Assembly (NCBI RefSeq): GCF_900099965.1
Contig: NZ_FNDJ01000012.1
Span: 248,001-312,000 of the forward strand
Reading direction: 5' to 3'
From: Nonomuraea jiangxiensis
GTDB lineage: Bacteria; Actinomycetota; Actinomycetes; Streptosporangiales; Streptosporangiaceae
DNA: 64,000 nt
A model generated the notes under the pieces. The model worked only from the letters and a program-made list of their open reading frames with translations. It was not told where the DNA came from and searched no databases. How positions within the stretch are numbered: position 1 is the first letter of the stretch; each line of letters starts with the position of its first letter. Positions 23,599-32,586 of the stretch are shown in pieces. Made by a program: the position numbers and the translations under genes.

Positions 23599-24564
23599 AT
23601 GCGGGCCTGGGTGGTGGACCGGCCGGGACCGATGGCGTCACGGCCGCTGGTGGCGGTCGAGCGGGAGGTGCCCACGCCCGGTCCGGGCGAGGTGCTGGTA
23701 CGGGTGGAGGCGTGCGGCGTGTGCCGTACCGACCTGCACCTGGCGGAGGGGGATCTGCCCCCGAAGCGGCCCCGCACCACGCCCGGGCACCAGGTGGTCG
23801 GGCGCGTGGTGGGCACCGATGAGCGGGTGGGGGTCGCCTGGCTGCGCTCCACCTGCGGGACGTGCCGCTACTGCCGCAGGGGCATGGAGAACCTCTGCCC
23901 GTACTCGGCCTACACCGGGTGGGACGCCGACGGCGGGTACGCCGAATACGTCGTCGCGCCGTCCGGCTACGTCTACCCCCTGCCCGACGAGCCGCCCGCC
24001 GAGCGGCTGGCCCCGTTGTTGTGCGCCGGGATCATCGGATACCGGGCGCTGGCGCGGTGCGACCTGCCGCCCGGCGGGCGGCTGGGCATCTACGGGTTCG
24101 GCGCCTCGGCCCACCTGACCGCCCAGGCCGCCATCGCCCAGGGCGCCGTCGTGCACGCCGTCACCAGATCCGCCGCCTCCCGGGAGCTGGCGCTGGAGCT
24201 GGGGGCGGCCTCGGCAGGCGACCGGCCGCCTGAGCCGCTGGACGCGGCGATCCTGTTCGCGCCGGTGGGGACGCTGGTCCCGCCCGCGTTGGAGGCACTT
24301 GACCGGGGAGGTACTCTGGCGATTGCCGGGATCCACCTCACGGACATTCCCGTGCTCAACTACGAGCGGCACCTGTTCCAGGAGCGCACCGTGCGCAGCG
24401 TGACCGCCAACACAAGGGCCGACGGGCGGGCCTACCTGGCACTGGCACTGGCGCATCCGCCGCGGGTGACCACGACGCCCTACTCCTTCACAGAGGCCGA
24501 TCGGGCACTGTCCGATCTGGCCGCGGACCAGGTCAACGGGGCTGCCGTCCTGGTCGTGGCTTGA
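23599..24564 (+). CDS. Zinc-dependent alcohol dehydrogenase family protein
   Basis: A 321-residue medium-chain dehydrogenase. The catalytic zinc ligand is in EACGVCRTDLHLAEGD, the second in TTPGHQVVGRV, and the structural zinc cysteines are in STCGTCRYCRRGMENLC. The Rossmann fingerprint is degenerate (IYGFGASAHLTAQAA). The usual substrate loop is shortened, as in the AdhA/YjgB subgroup. It oxidises alcohols or reduces aldehydes with NAD(P). Start follows the M20 stop by one base, so translation is coupled. Confidence 0.9.
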   Translation: MRAWVVDRPGPMASRPLVAVEREVPTPGPGEVLVRVEACGVCRTDLHLAEGDLPPKRPRTTPGHQVVGRVVGTDERVGVAWLRSTCGTCRYCRRGMENLCPYSAYTGWDADGGYAEYVVAPSGYVYPLPDEPPAERLAPLLCAGIIGYRALARCDLPPGGRLGIYGFGASAHLTAQAAIAQGAVVHAVTRSAASRELALELGAASAGDRPPEPLDAAILFAPVGTLVPPALEALDRGGTLAIAGIHLTDIPVLNYERHLFQERTVRSVTANTRADGRAYLALALAHPPRVTTTPYSFTEADRALSDLAADQVNGAAVLVVA

Positions 24565-24604
24565 CCAATTATTTGGTGGAACTTAGTACCACTTCGTACA
24601 CTCA

Positions 24605-24619
24605 TGAAGGAAAGTTACA
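24605..24619. promoter_or_regulatory. RpiR-like operator upstream of the ABC importer
   Basis: TGAAGGAAAGTTACA matches the site between namZ and murQ at 12 of 15 positions, and one further base on each side is compatible. The pattern TGNA(A/G)-N5-TTACA resembles the 15-bp sites of RpiR-family regulators (for example HexR TGTA-N7-TTACA). It lies just downstream of a possible TTGACC-N17-TAGTAC promoter (24561-24589) and 26 bases upstream of a second candidate promoter. Confidence 0.6.
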
Positions 24620-24644
24620 TTAACCTCACAACCTCTGGAGATTA

Positions 24645-24673
24645 TTGACGCCGATCGGCCGCGATCGTAGGGT
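24645..24673 (+). promoter_or_regulatory. Candidate sigma-70-type promoter of the importer operon
   Basis: TTGACG (24645-24650), a 17-base spacer and TAGGGT (24668-24673) fit the consensus well. A transcript would begin near 24680, about 46 bases before the ATG. Confidence 0.5.
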
Positions 24674-24725
24674 CCGGTCAACTCCTACTGATCCACTTTT
24701 GGTCCGACATTCCCCGGAGCGGCAC

Positions 24726-26546
24726 ATGAAGCGACTGGCAGCGGTAGTGGCGTTGGCGAGCCTTGCCACCGCTACTGCGGCGTGCAGTGGTGGCACCACC
24801 AACACGTCCGGCGGCCCTGGCGGCGGTGGCGGGCTCTTCACCACGATCGACGTGAGCAGACCCGGCCTCGACGCGAGCGCCCCAGCCAATATCTGGAACC
24901 CGAAGGGCAACTCCTTCATCGGCTACAACGCGATGAAGCTGGGCTGGGTCAAGAACTCCCTGACCGACCCGAACCAGTTCTACCCAGGCATCGCGGCCAA
25001 ATGGGAAATCGCGCCCGACAACTCCTCCATCACCCTGCACATCCAGCCGAACGCCAAGTGGTCCGACGGCAAGCCGGTCACGGCCGAGGACGTCAAGATG
25101 TCCATCGGGCTCGCCTACACCACCGGCAGCACCGCGTTCGCCCTCACGCCGGGCGCGGCGGGCGCCGCCGCGGACGTGCAGATCGTGGACGACAAGACCG
25201 TCAAGGTCACCCAGGACATGGCGAACCCCAGCAGCAAGTTCGCCCGCGGCGTCATCGACAACTGGGTCGAGCCGGCCCACATCTGGGGCAGCCTGCTGCC
25301 CGCCGACTTCTGGGAGAAGCTCAAGGCCTCCCGGGGCACCGGCGCGACGGCCGACAAGGACCGCGAGGAGATCCTCGCCATCGGCCAGAAGGTGCTCGCC
25401 TTCGCGCCGCCGAAGGACGTCTCGGCGGGGCCGTTCACCCTGGAGCGGGTGAACCCGGGCGAGGCGCTGCTGGTCAAGAACAAGTACTTCTACAACGCCG
25501 CCAACGTCACCCCCGACCAGGTGAAGTTCCTCAACTACAGCGGCAACGAGCAGGTGTGGAACTACCTGAGCGCCGGCAAGCTCGACCACTCCGGCTTCAC
25601 GGCCGCCCCCACCGACGTGATGACCCGGATCAAGAACGCCCCGGGCTCGGAGATCATCAAGGGCTTCTCGCCGGTGGCCGTCGGCATGGCGTTCAACCAG
25701 AGCAAGAAGCCGTACGACAACGTGCACGTGCGCCGCGGCCTGGCCTACCTGATCGACCGCGCGCAGGTCACCAAGGTGGCCTCGCCCGAGGGCGGCACCC
25801 CGGCCCTGACGACCTCCGGCATCCACCAGAAGCCCGCCCAGGAATGGATCGGCCCCGAGCTGTCCAAGCTCAACCCCTACCCGCACGACGTGGCCAAGGC
25901 GGCGGCGGAGTTCAAGGAGGCCGGCCTGCGGCAGAAGGACGGCAAGTGGACGCTGCCCGACGGCTCGCCGTGGACGGTGACCATGACGGCCCCCTCCGGC
26001 TTCTCCGACTGGATCTCCGCGCAGGAGAACATCAAGAGCCAGCTCATCGAGAACGGCGTCAACGCCGAGGTCGTGACCGTCGCCGACTACCCGATCTACC
26101 TGGAGGAGCTGGCAGCCGGCAAGTACGACGTGGGCTTCTGGCTGATGGCCCTGGGCCCGGCACCGTACGACATCTTCCAGCGCCTCTACGGCACCCCCAA
26201 CGGCTGGACCAACGTCGCGGGCAAGGTCACCCACAACGCCCCCGGCAAGGCCGGCAACTGGATGGGCGGCCCGGAGGAGCTCGACGTCCAGGGCGTCGGC
26301 AAGATCAACCCGGGTGAGCTCACCGCCAAGCTCAACGCGGCCTCGCCCGAGGAGGCCAAGCCGATCATGGCGCAGCTCGCCATGGCGGCCAACCAGGACC
26401 TCCCGGCCATCCAGCTCTGGGACTACGTCAACACGCAGTTCGTCAACACCAGCCGGTTCACCGGCTGGCCCGCGCAGGACAGCGACCTGCTGCGCCTGCC
26501 CGCCGGGGTGTGGATGCAACTCGGCATGATCAAGAAGAAGCAGTAA
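24726..26546 (+). CDS. ABC importer substrate-binding lipoprotein (SBP family 5)
   Basis: A 606-residue lipoprotein. The signal peptide ends in a lipobox (TATAACS, Cys at about residue 20), followed by a Gly/Thr-rich linker. The rest is a DppA/OppA-type binding protein (YPGIAAKWEIAPDNSSITLHI, AKWSDGKPVTAEDV). It should capture a peptide or glycopeptide outside the membrane. Its operon continues with two permeases, two ATPases and a GNAT, and is followed by NamZ, MurQ and a serine hydrolase. I therefore infer that the ligand is a muropeptide or MurNAc-peptide. Family 5 proteins also bind nickel or sugars, so this needs direct testing. Confidence 0.92.
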   Translation: MKRLAAVVALASLATATAACSGGTTNTSGGPGGGGGLFTTIDVSRPGLDASAPANIWNPKGNSFIGYNAMKLGWVKNSLTDPNQFYPGIAAKWEIAPDNSSITLHIQPNAKWSDGKPVTAEDVKMSIGLAYTTGSTAFALTPGAAGAAADVQIVDDKTVKVTQDMANPSSKFARGVIDNWVEPAHIWGSLLPADFWEKLKASRGTGATADKDREEILAIGQKVLAFAPPKDVSAGPFTLERVNPGEALLVKNKYFYNAANVTPDQVKFLNYSGNEQVWNYLSAGKLDHSGFTAAPTDVMTRIKNAPGSEIIKGFSPVAVGMAFNQSKKPYDNVHVRRGLAYLIDRAQVTKVASPEGGTPALTTSGIHQKPAQEWIGPELSKLNPYPHDVAKAAAEFKEAGLRQKDGKWTLPDGSPWTVTMTAPSGFSDWISAQENIKSQLIENGVNAEVVTVADYPIYLEELAAGKYDVGFWLMALGPAPYDIFQRLYGTPNGWTNVAGKVTHNAPGKAGNWMGGPEELDVQGVGKINPGELTAKLNAASPEEAKPIMAQLAMAANQDLPAIQLWDYVNTQFVNTSRFTGWPAQDSDLLRLPAGVWMQLGMIKKKQ

Positions 26547-26550
26547 CTTT

Positions 26551-27561
26551 ATGGGCGTTATCGCACGGCGACTCGCGGGCCACCTGGCCCGCGGCATCGT
26601 CATGATCCTCGTCGTGGCCACGATCAGTTTCTTCATCGTCAGGAGCATCCCGGGCGACCCGGTGGCCGCGAACGTGCAGAAACTGATCCAGCAGGGCATG
26701 GATCCGGTGGCGGCCGAGCAGGCCACCCGGGTGCTGTACGGGTTCCAGCCGCGCGGCACGCTCTGGCACCAGTACATCGACTACATGTCGGGCCTGTTCA
26801 CCTTCAACCTCGGCCAGTCGGTCAGCCACGCGGGCCAGCCCGTCACGCAGGTGCTCGGCGAGGCCGCCAAGTGGACCGTTCTACCGGTGCTGGCGGGCAC
26901 GCTGCTGAGCTTCCTGGTCGGCATCGTGCTGGGCGTCTACGCGGCCATCAAGCGCTCCGGCAAGCTCGGCGACGTGCTGGCGATCTCCGGGTCGCTGCTG
27001 CACGGCGTGCCGCAATATGTGCTGGGGCTGCTGCTGAGCGCCGTGTTCGCCACGCTGATCCCGATCCTGCCGGCGGACGGGCCGGTGGACATCCTGTACG
27101 AGCCGGGGTTCAACGCCGGCTACCTCGGCTCGCTGGCCCAGCACGCGGTGCTGCCGGTGGCGACGTACGCGCTGGCGGCCTACGGCGGGTGGATCCTTGC
27201 CATGAAGTCCAGCGTGGTCACGGTGCTCGGCGACGACTTCATCCTGGCCGCCGAACTGCGCGGGATGAAGCGGTCGATCGTCTTCAGGTACATCGCGCGC
27301 AACGCGATCCTGCCGCTGTTCACGATCCTGGCGCTGTCGCTGGGCCTGCTGCTCGGCGGCGCGGTGTTCATCGAGCGGATCTTCAACTATCCGGGGCTCG
27401 GGCTGCTGCTCCTCGACAGCATCACCATGCGTGACTACGCGCTGATGGGCGGGGCGTTCCTGCTGATCACGGCGGCCATCATCGTCGCGAACATCCTGGC
27501 CGACCTCTTCTACAGCGTGATCGACCCGCGGGTGCGCGGCGGCGAGGAGGTGTCGACATGA
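26551..27561 (+). CDS. ABC importer permease (DppB type)
   Basis: A 336-residue permease with six predicted TM helices. The first helix (IVMILVVATISFFIVRSIPGDPV) carries the typical DppB IPGDP motif, and the EAA loop that contacts the ATPase is seen in ILAAELRGMKRSIVFRYIARNAILP. The start lies 4 bases after the lipoprotein stop, and the stop overlaps the next permease by 4 bases. Confidence 0.92.
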   Translation: MGVIARRLAGHLARGIVMILVVATISFFIVRSIPGDPVAANVQKLIQQGMDPVAAEQATRVLYGFQPRGTLWHQYIDYMSGLFTFNLGQSVSHAGQPVTQVLGEAAKWTVLPVLAGTLLSFLVGIVLGVYAAIKRSGKLGDVLAISGSLLHGVPQYVLGLLLSAVFATLIPILPADGPVDILYEPGFNAGYLGSLAQHAVLPVATYALAAYGGWILAMKSSVVTVLGDDFILAAELRGMKRSIVFRYIARNAILPLFTILALSLGLLLGGAVFIERIFNYPGLGLLLLDSITMRDYALMGGAFLLITAAIIVANILADLFYSVIDPRVRGGEEVST

Positions 27562-28457
27562 GCGTGCTGCTGGAGAGCTCCTCGACCAGCGCCACCATGC
27601 GCCGCAACTTCTGGGCGGGCGTGTGGCGGGTGATGAAGCGCAAGCCGAGCCGCATGGTGGGCGTCGTGCTCGTGCTCGGGTTCGCGTTCATGGGCGTGTT
27701 CGGGCCGATGTTCTACCCCGCCCAGCTCCCCCGCGACCCCAACCTGATCACCAGCCCGCCGAGCGCGCAGCACTGGCTGGGCACCGACGACCAGGGCCGC
27801 GACGTGATCGCCCTGGTGGTCACCGGCTCCCGGTACGTGCTGCTGGCCGCGCTGGTGACCGCCCTCATCACCGTGGTGGTGGGCACCGGGATCGGCCTGT
27901 TCTCCGGCTTCAAGCGGGGCCGCTGGGACACCGTGCTCATGCGGCTGACCGACATGAAGCTGACCATCCCCGGGCTGCCGCTGCTGCTGGTGCTGTCGAC
28001 GGTGTGGAAGTTCGGCAGCCCGACCCAGATGGGCCTGGTCCTGGGGCTGCTCGGCTGGGGCGGCGTGGCGCGGGCGGTGCGCTCGCAGACGTTGTCGCTG
28101 CGCGAGCGGGGCTTCATCGAGGCGGCGCGCGGGCTGGGGCTGTCCACGACGCACATCGTGGGCAAGGAGCTGCTGCCCAGCATGGCGCCCTACATCGCGA
28201 TGAACATGCTGATCGCGGTCACCGGTGGCGTGTACGCGCAGGTGGGCCTGTTCTTCCTGGGCGTGCTGCCGTACGAGTCGAACAACTGGGGGCAGATGCT
28301 GAACACGGCCGTGTTCCGCTCCGGGGCCCTGACCGTGCCGAGCGGGCTGGGCTTCCTGATCGGGCCGCTGCTGGCGATCCTGCTGCTGACGCTCGCCATC
28401 GTGCTCGTCGTCGACGCGATGGACGAGATCTTCAACCCCCGGCTGCGCGAGGAGTAG
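27558..28457 (+). CDS. ABC importer permease (DppC type)
   Basis: A 299-residue permease with an N-terminal DppC-type segment (MKRKPSRMVGVVLVLGFAFM) and the hallmark HWLGTDDQGRDVIALVVTGSR. The EAA loop is FIEAARGLGLSTTHIVGKELLP. It pairs with the DppB-type protein encoded directly upstream, with a 4-base overlap. The usual extracytoplasmic loop is present. Confidence 0.92.
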   Translation: MSVLLESSSTSATMRRNFWAGVWRVMKRKPSRMVGVVLVLGFAFMGVFGPMFYPAQLPRDPNLITSPPSAQHWLGTDDQGRDVIALVVTGSRYVLLAALVTALITVVVGTGIGLFSGFKRGRWDTVLMRLTDMKLTIPGLPLLLVLSTVWKFGSPTQMGLVLGLLGWGGVARAVRSQTLSLRERGFIEAARGLGLSTTHIVGKELLPSMAPYIAMNMLIAVTGGVYAQVGLFFLGVLPYESNNWGQMLNTAVFRSGALTVPSGLGFLIGPLLAILLLTLAIVLVVDAMDEIFNPRLREE

Positions 28458-28460
28458 AGC

Positions 28461-29522
28461 GTGTCCGAGCGAAGCGAGGTCACCATCAAACAGAGCACCG
28501 CTGCGCGGGAGGCCGCGGCTCCCCCGCGCAAGGAGGCGCCGGGAGTACGCATCAGCGGCCTCACCGTCGTCTACAAGACCCCGGCGGGCGAGCTGCCCGC
28601 CGTCCGGGACGTCAGCCTGACGCTGGAGCCCGGCTCCATCACCGGCATCGTGGGCGAGTCCGGCTCGGGCAAGTCCACGCTGGCCCTGTCGCTGCTCAAC
28701 GCCGTGCAGCCGCCCGGCAGGATCTCGACCGGGAGCGTCGAGATCGACGGGCTCGGCGACGTGGTCGGCTTCCGGGGCGAGCGGTTGCGCAAGGCGCGCG
28801 GCCAGCACATCGGCTACGTGTTCCAGGCGGCACAGAACTCGCTCAACCCGCTCAAGACGGTCGGCAAGCAGTTGCTCGACCTGGGGCGCTCGCACGGGGT
28901 GGACGACCTGCGCGGCCTGGTGCGCGAGGCCAAGGAGCTGCTCGGCCGGATGGGGCTGGACGGGGCCAGGGTGCTCGACTCTCACCAGCACGAGCTGTCC
29001 GGCGGCATGCGCCAGCGGGTCGGCATCATGCTGGCGCTGGTGCTCAACGCCCACCTGGTGGTGCTGGACGAGCCGACGACGGCGCTGGACATGATCACGC
29101 AGGCCAACATCCTGAAGATCGTCCGTGAGGTGCACGCGGAGCGCGGCCTGACGACGCTGGTCATCACGCACGACATCGGCGTGGTCGCCGAGGTCGCCGA
29201 CCGGCTGGCGGTCATGTACGGCGGGCGGCTGGTCGAGCAGGGCCCGACCAGGCAGGTGCTCGCCGCCCCGCGCCACCCCTACACCAGGGGCCTCATCAAG
29301 GCCATTCCCCGGCTGGTCGGCGACATCGACGAGGCCCAGGCGCTGCCGGGACGGCCGCCGACGCTGGTGACCGTGCCGAAGGAGGGCTGCGTGTTCAGGG
29401 AACGCTGCGCGCTGCGCATGGACGTGTGCGACACCGTCGATCCGCAGGCCCGTGTCGACGAGGGCGCGTACGGGCCCAGGATCGTGGCCTGCCACGCCGT
29501 GACCGTGAAGGAGCGCGCATGA
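28461..29522 (+). CDS. ABC importer ATPase (DppD type)
   Basis: A 353-residue ATPase with Walker A GESGSGKST, Q-loop YVFQAAQNSLNP, signature LSGGMRQR, Walker B LVVLDEPTTALD, H-loop VITHDIG and the oligopeptide-family C-terminal extension with CVFRERCALRMDVC (four-cysteine cluster). The GTG at 28461 starts MSERSEVTIKQ. The DNA there (GAGCGAAGCGAGG) is a common 5'-end sequence in this group of actinomycetes, as far as I recall. The next ATPase gene overlaps it by 4 bases. Confidence 0.93.
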   Translation: MSERSEVTIKQSTAAREAAAPPRKEAPGVRISGLTVVYKTPAGELPAVRDVSLTLEPGSITGIVGESGSGKSTLALSLLNAVQPPGRISTGSVEIDGLGDVVGFRGERLRKARGQHIGYVFQAAQNSLNPLKTVGKQLLDLGRSHGVDDLRGLVREAKELLGRMGLDGARVLDSHQHELSGGMRQRVGIMLALVLNAHLVVLDEPTTALDMITQANILKIVREVHAERGLTTLVITHDIGVVAEVADRLAVMYGGRLVEQGPTRQVLAAPRHPYTRGLIKAIPRLVGDIDEAQALPGRPPTLVTVPKEGCVFRERCALRMDVCDTVDPQARVDEGAYGPRIVACHAVTVKERA

Positions 29523-30529
29523 TCACCGGGACCGGCATCGTCAAGACGTTCAAGCAGCGGGGCAAGGTGCTCGGTGCCCGCGAGGTGATGGCGCTGCGGG
29601 GCGTGGACTTCGCCATCCCCAAGGGCGGGGCGGCCTCGTTCATCGGCGAGTCCGGGTGCGGCAAGACCACGCTGGGGCGGATCATCGCCGGGCTGGAGAC
29701 GTACGACGCGGGTGAGATCATCATCGGCGACGTCACGATGTCGTCGTTGCGGCCCAAGCAGCGGCAGCCGCACTACCGCAAGATCCAGCTGATCCACCAG
29801 GACCCGTACTCGGCGCTGAACCCCACCAGGACCATCCACCAGACGCTGTACGCGCCGCTGAGCCTGCGGGCCAGGCAGACCGGGCGGCCGCGGTCGTGGA
29901 TCGAGGAGCGGGCGGCCGAGGTGCTGTCGCTGGTGGGGCTGGATCCGGGCACGGTGCTGGCGCGCTATCCGCACCAGCTCTCCGGCGGCATGCGGCAGCG
30001 GGTGGTCATCGCCCGCGCGCTGACCGTGGACCCCGAGATGCTGGTCGCGGACGAGGCCGTCTCGATGATCGACGTGTCGCTGCGGCTGGGCATCCTGGCG
30101 CTGCTGAAGGACCTGCGCGAGCGGCTCGGCGTGAGCGTGCTGTTCATCACGCACGACGTGGCCACGGCCCGCTACATCGGCGACGACGGCGAGCTGTACG
30201 TCATCTACCGCGGCCAGGTCGTCGAGCGCGGCCCGGTGGACACGGTCATCGCCGACCCGGTGCACCCGTACACGCAGTCGCTGCTGTCGGCCATCCCGGT
30301 GCTGCACGGCCTGGAGCGGCCGGGCGAGCAGCCGGTGATGCCGCTGGAGTCGCTGGACGAGAGCCAGTCGGACGAGGGCTGCCTGTTCGCCCGCCGCTGC
30401 CCGTTCCGCGGCGAGCGGTGCACGTCCGAGCGGCCGCTGCTGGCGGTCACGGAGGCCGCGCCGCAGCAGCACGCCTGCTTCTACCCGGAGCGCCGCAGCG
30501 TGATCGCCCGCCCGATGAGCGAGGTGTGA
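29519..30529 (+). CDS. ABC importer ATPase (DppF type)
   Basis: A 336-residue ATPase with Walker A GESGCGKTT, signature LSGGMRQR, H-loop FITHDVA and the C-terminal cysteine cluster (GCLFARRCPFRGERC). Walker B reads MLVADEAVSMID rather than the usual DEPVSMLD, so the proline after the catalytic Glu is Ala; the Glu itself is kept. The ATG overlaps the DppD stop by 4 bases, and its TGA overlaps the GNAT start (TGATG). Confidence 0.92.
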   Translation: MITGTGIVKTFKQRGKVLGAREVMALRGVDFAIPKGGAASFIGESGCGKTTLGRIIAGLETYDAGEIIIGDVTMSSLRPKQRQPHYRKIQLIHQDPYSALNPTRTIHQTLYAPLSLRARQTGRPRSWIEERAAEVLSLVGLDPGTVLARYPHQLSGGMRQRVVIARALTVDPEMLVADEAVSMIDVSLRLGILALLKDLRERLGVSVLFITHDVATARYIGDDGELYVIYRGQVVERGPVDTVIADPVHPYTQSLLSAIPVLHGLERPGEQPVMPLESLDESQSDEGCLFARRCPFRGERCTSERPLLAVTEAAPQQHACFYPERRSVIARPMSEV

Positions 30530-31428
30530 TGGCGCACGCTGTGCGGACGGCCGAGCCCGCCGCGGCGGCCCGGGTCGCGGCGGCGGCGCTGACGCTGGAC
30601 GACGAGGCGGGCGCGCTGGTGGGGTGGCTGTCGCGGCCTCCCGCCGAGCGGCGCCGGACGGCGCTGGCCACCGACGGCGGGGTCGTCCTGGCCTCCATGT
30701 CCACGCGCGACCCGGCCATCGGGCACATCGACCTGCTCGCCGTGCACCCCTCCGCCCGGGGCGAGGGCCGCGGCAGGGCGCTGGTACGGGCGGCCGAGGA
30801 GTGGCTGGCGGGGCAGGGCGCGCGGCAGGTGCGCCTGGCCGGCAACCCGCCCTGCTACGCCTGGCCCGGCATCGACGTGCGCTACACCGCCGCCGCCTGC
30901 CTGGCCGAGAGCCTCGGCTACGAGCGCTATGACGTGGCCTGGAACATGACCGCCGACCTGAGCGTGGACCTGTCCACGGAGGACGACGTGGCCCGCCTGA
31001 AGGGGGCCGGAGTCACCATCCGCGCCGCCGGGGCGGACCGGGACGCCGATCAGGGCGCCGATCGGGGCGCCGGCCGGGACGCCGATCGGGACAGGGTCGC
31101 CGCGTTCGTCCGCGACGAGTGGAACGAGTCGTGGGCCTGGGAGGCGGTCAACGCCCGCGGCCTGTACCTCGCCGAGCGCGACGGGCGGGTCGTGGCCTTC
31201 GCCGCCTGGGGGGCGCGGCCCGGCTGGTTCGGCCCCACCGGCACCGCCGCCGAGGCCCGCGGGCTGGGGCTGGGCCGGGTGCTGCTGCGCAGGTGCCTGG
31301 CGGACATGCGCGCCGCCGGGCAGTCCAGCGCCCAGATCGGGTGGGTCGGGCCGTTGCGGTTCTATTCGTATGCCGTGGGCGCGCGGGCGGAGCGGGTGTT
31401 CTGGCTCTACCGGCGCGACCTGGCGTGA
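30529..31428 (+). CDS. Tandem-GNAT acetyltransferase
   Basis: A 299-residue protein with two GNAT-like halves. The N-terminal half has the acetyl-CoA loop as VHPSARGEGRGRALVRAA and the C-terminal half as AEARGLGLGRVLLRRCL. The linker (about residues 168-190) is a short acidic/Arg repeat (DADQGADRGAGRDADRDR) made of 12-base units. It is the last gene of the importer operon, coupled to the DppF gene by TGATG. An acetyltransferase also sits near murQ in Bacillus subtilis (ybbJ), to my recollection. It could N-acetylate an imported amino sugar or peptide; the substrate is unknown. Confidence 0.82.
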   Translation: MAHAVRTAEPAAAARVAAAALTLDDEAGALVGWLSRPPAERRRTALATDGGVVLASMSTRDPAIGHIDLLAVHPSARGEGRGRALVRAAEEWLAGQGARQVRLAGNPPCYAWPGIDVRYTAAACLAESLGYERYDVAWNMTADLSVDLSTEDDVARLKGAGVTIRAAGADRDADQGADRGAGRDADRDRVAAFVRDEWNESWAWEAVNARGLYLAERDGRVVAFAAWGARPGWFGPTGTAAEARGLGLGRVLLRRCLADMRAAGQSSAQIGWVGPLRFYSYAVGARAERVFWLYRRDLA

Positions 31429-31430
31429 TG

Positions 31431-32543
31431 TCACGAGTAGAGGAGCCGGCCCTGCGGGCGCCCGGGTGGCGGGCACAGGTCGCGGGGGTCCGCGCCGCTG
31501 TCCAGGCTCGTGGTGAGCGAGCCGGAGCCCCACAGGTCGTCCAGGAACAGGCCGGGGCCGCGCCAGCGCAGGTCGTCCGGGTAGAGGGTGCGGGCCACGT
31601 GCAGCATCGACAGCCCGGTCAGCACTGGCCGGAACGCCGCCCGGTCGTGCACGTGGAGCTGCACGCCGCGGCAGGGGGTGCCGGCGTGCTTGTGGAACGT
31701 GGGCGTGAACCAGGTCTCCCTGAAGCGCACCCCCGGCAGGTCCAGCGCGGCCAGCGCGGGGGCGAGGCGGGCGTCCGCGTACGGCGCCCCGACCAGCTCG
31801 AACGGCCGGGTGGTGCCGCGCCCCTCGGAGAAGTTCGTGCCCTCGAACAGCCCCGTGCCGGGGTAGACCAGCGCGGTGTCCGTGGTCGGCATGTTGACCG
31901 ACGGCATCACCCAGGGCAGTCCCGTCTCGGCGTACGTCATGTCGCGCCGCCAGCCCTCCATCTCGACCACGCGCAGGTCCAGGTCGAACCCGAACAGTCC
32001 GGCCAGCTCCCCTGCTGTCCTGCCGTGCCGCACGGGCAGCGGGAACCGCCCCACGAAGCTCGCGTACGCCGGGTCGAGCGGCGGCCCCTCCTCGACGGTC
32101 CCGCCGAGCGGGTTGGGCCGGTCCAGCACCACGAACCGCAGCCCGAGCCGGGCGGCCGAGGCCATCAGGTCGTACATGGTCCAGACGTAGGTGTAGAAGC
32201 GGGTGCCGATGTCGGCGATGTCGAAGACCAGCGTGTCCACGCCGGTGGCGGCGACCACCCGGTCGAGCGCCGCGCCGTCGAGCCGGTGGGTGTCGTGGAC
32301 CGGCAGGCCGGTGCGCTCGTCCACGGTGTCGGCCTCGCTGCCGGCCGCCTGGGCGGTGCCGCGCAGGCCGTGCTCGGGACCGAACAGCGCCGTCACCTTC
32401 AGTCCCGCCGCCAGCAGGGCGTCGGGGGTGCGGGTGAGGTCAGGCAGGACTCCGGTGGGGTTCGTGATCAGGCCGAGGCGGGCCCCGCCGGCCAGCGAGG
32501 TATCCACGGCCAGCCGTTCGGCTCCGGTGCGTACGTGTGACAT
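31431..32543 (-). CDS. namZ: Exo-beta-N-acetylmuramidase NamZ (DUF1343)
   Basis: A 370-residue member of the DUF1343/YbbC family, shown in Bacillus subtilis to release MurNAc from the non-reducing end of peptidoglycan fragments. Family blocks are FGPEHGLRG, FDIADIGTRFYTYVWT, LDRPNPLGG and PGTGLFEGTNFSEGRGTTRPFE. The ATG at 32543 leaves no signal peptide or lipobox, unlike the secreted Bacillus enzyme, so it should act in the cytoplasm on imported fragments. It is divergent from murQ over 43 bases that hold an RpiR-like site, and converges with the importer operon with a 2-base gap. Confidence 0.9.
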   Translation of the reverse strand: MSHVRTGAERLAVDTSLAGGARLGLITNPTGVLPDLTRTPDALLAAGLKVTALFGPEHGLRGTAQAAGSEADTVDERTGLPVHDTHRLDGAALDRVVAATGVDTLVFDIADIGTRFYTYVWTMYDLMASAARLGLRFVVLDRPNPLGGTVEEGPPLDPAYASFVGRFPLPVRHGRTAGELAGLFGFDLDLRVVEMEGWRRDMTYAETGLPWVMPSVNMPTTDTALVYPGTGLFEGTNFSEGRGTTRPFELVGAPYADARLAPALAALDLPGVRFRETWFTPTFHKHAGTPCRGVQLHVHDRAAFRPVLTGLSMLHVARTLYPDDLRWRGPGLFLDDLWGSGSLTTSLDSGADPRDLCPPPGRPQGRLLYS

Positions 32544-32556
32544 GAACCCATTGTCC

Positions 32557-32571
32557 TGAAAGATATTTACA
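32557..32571. promoter_or_regulatory. RpiR-like operator between namZ and murQ
   Basis: TGAAAGATATTTACA is a pseudo-palindrome (TGNAA-N5-TTNCA) in an AT-rich divergent gap. It matches the site at 24605-24619 in 12 of 15 bases. RpiR/MurR regulators control murQ genes in other bacteria. No RpiR gene is in this window. Confidence 0.6.
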
Positions 32572-32586
32572 TGGGAGTAGTTAAGG

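Noticed and set aside
27510..29495. 661-residue minus-strand reading frame opposite the importer genes
   Set aside because: Its sequence is dominated by His, Arg, Gln and Gly in the style of antisense GC-rich frames, and the plus-strand permease and ATPase genes explain the region fully.
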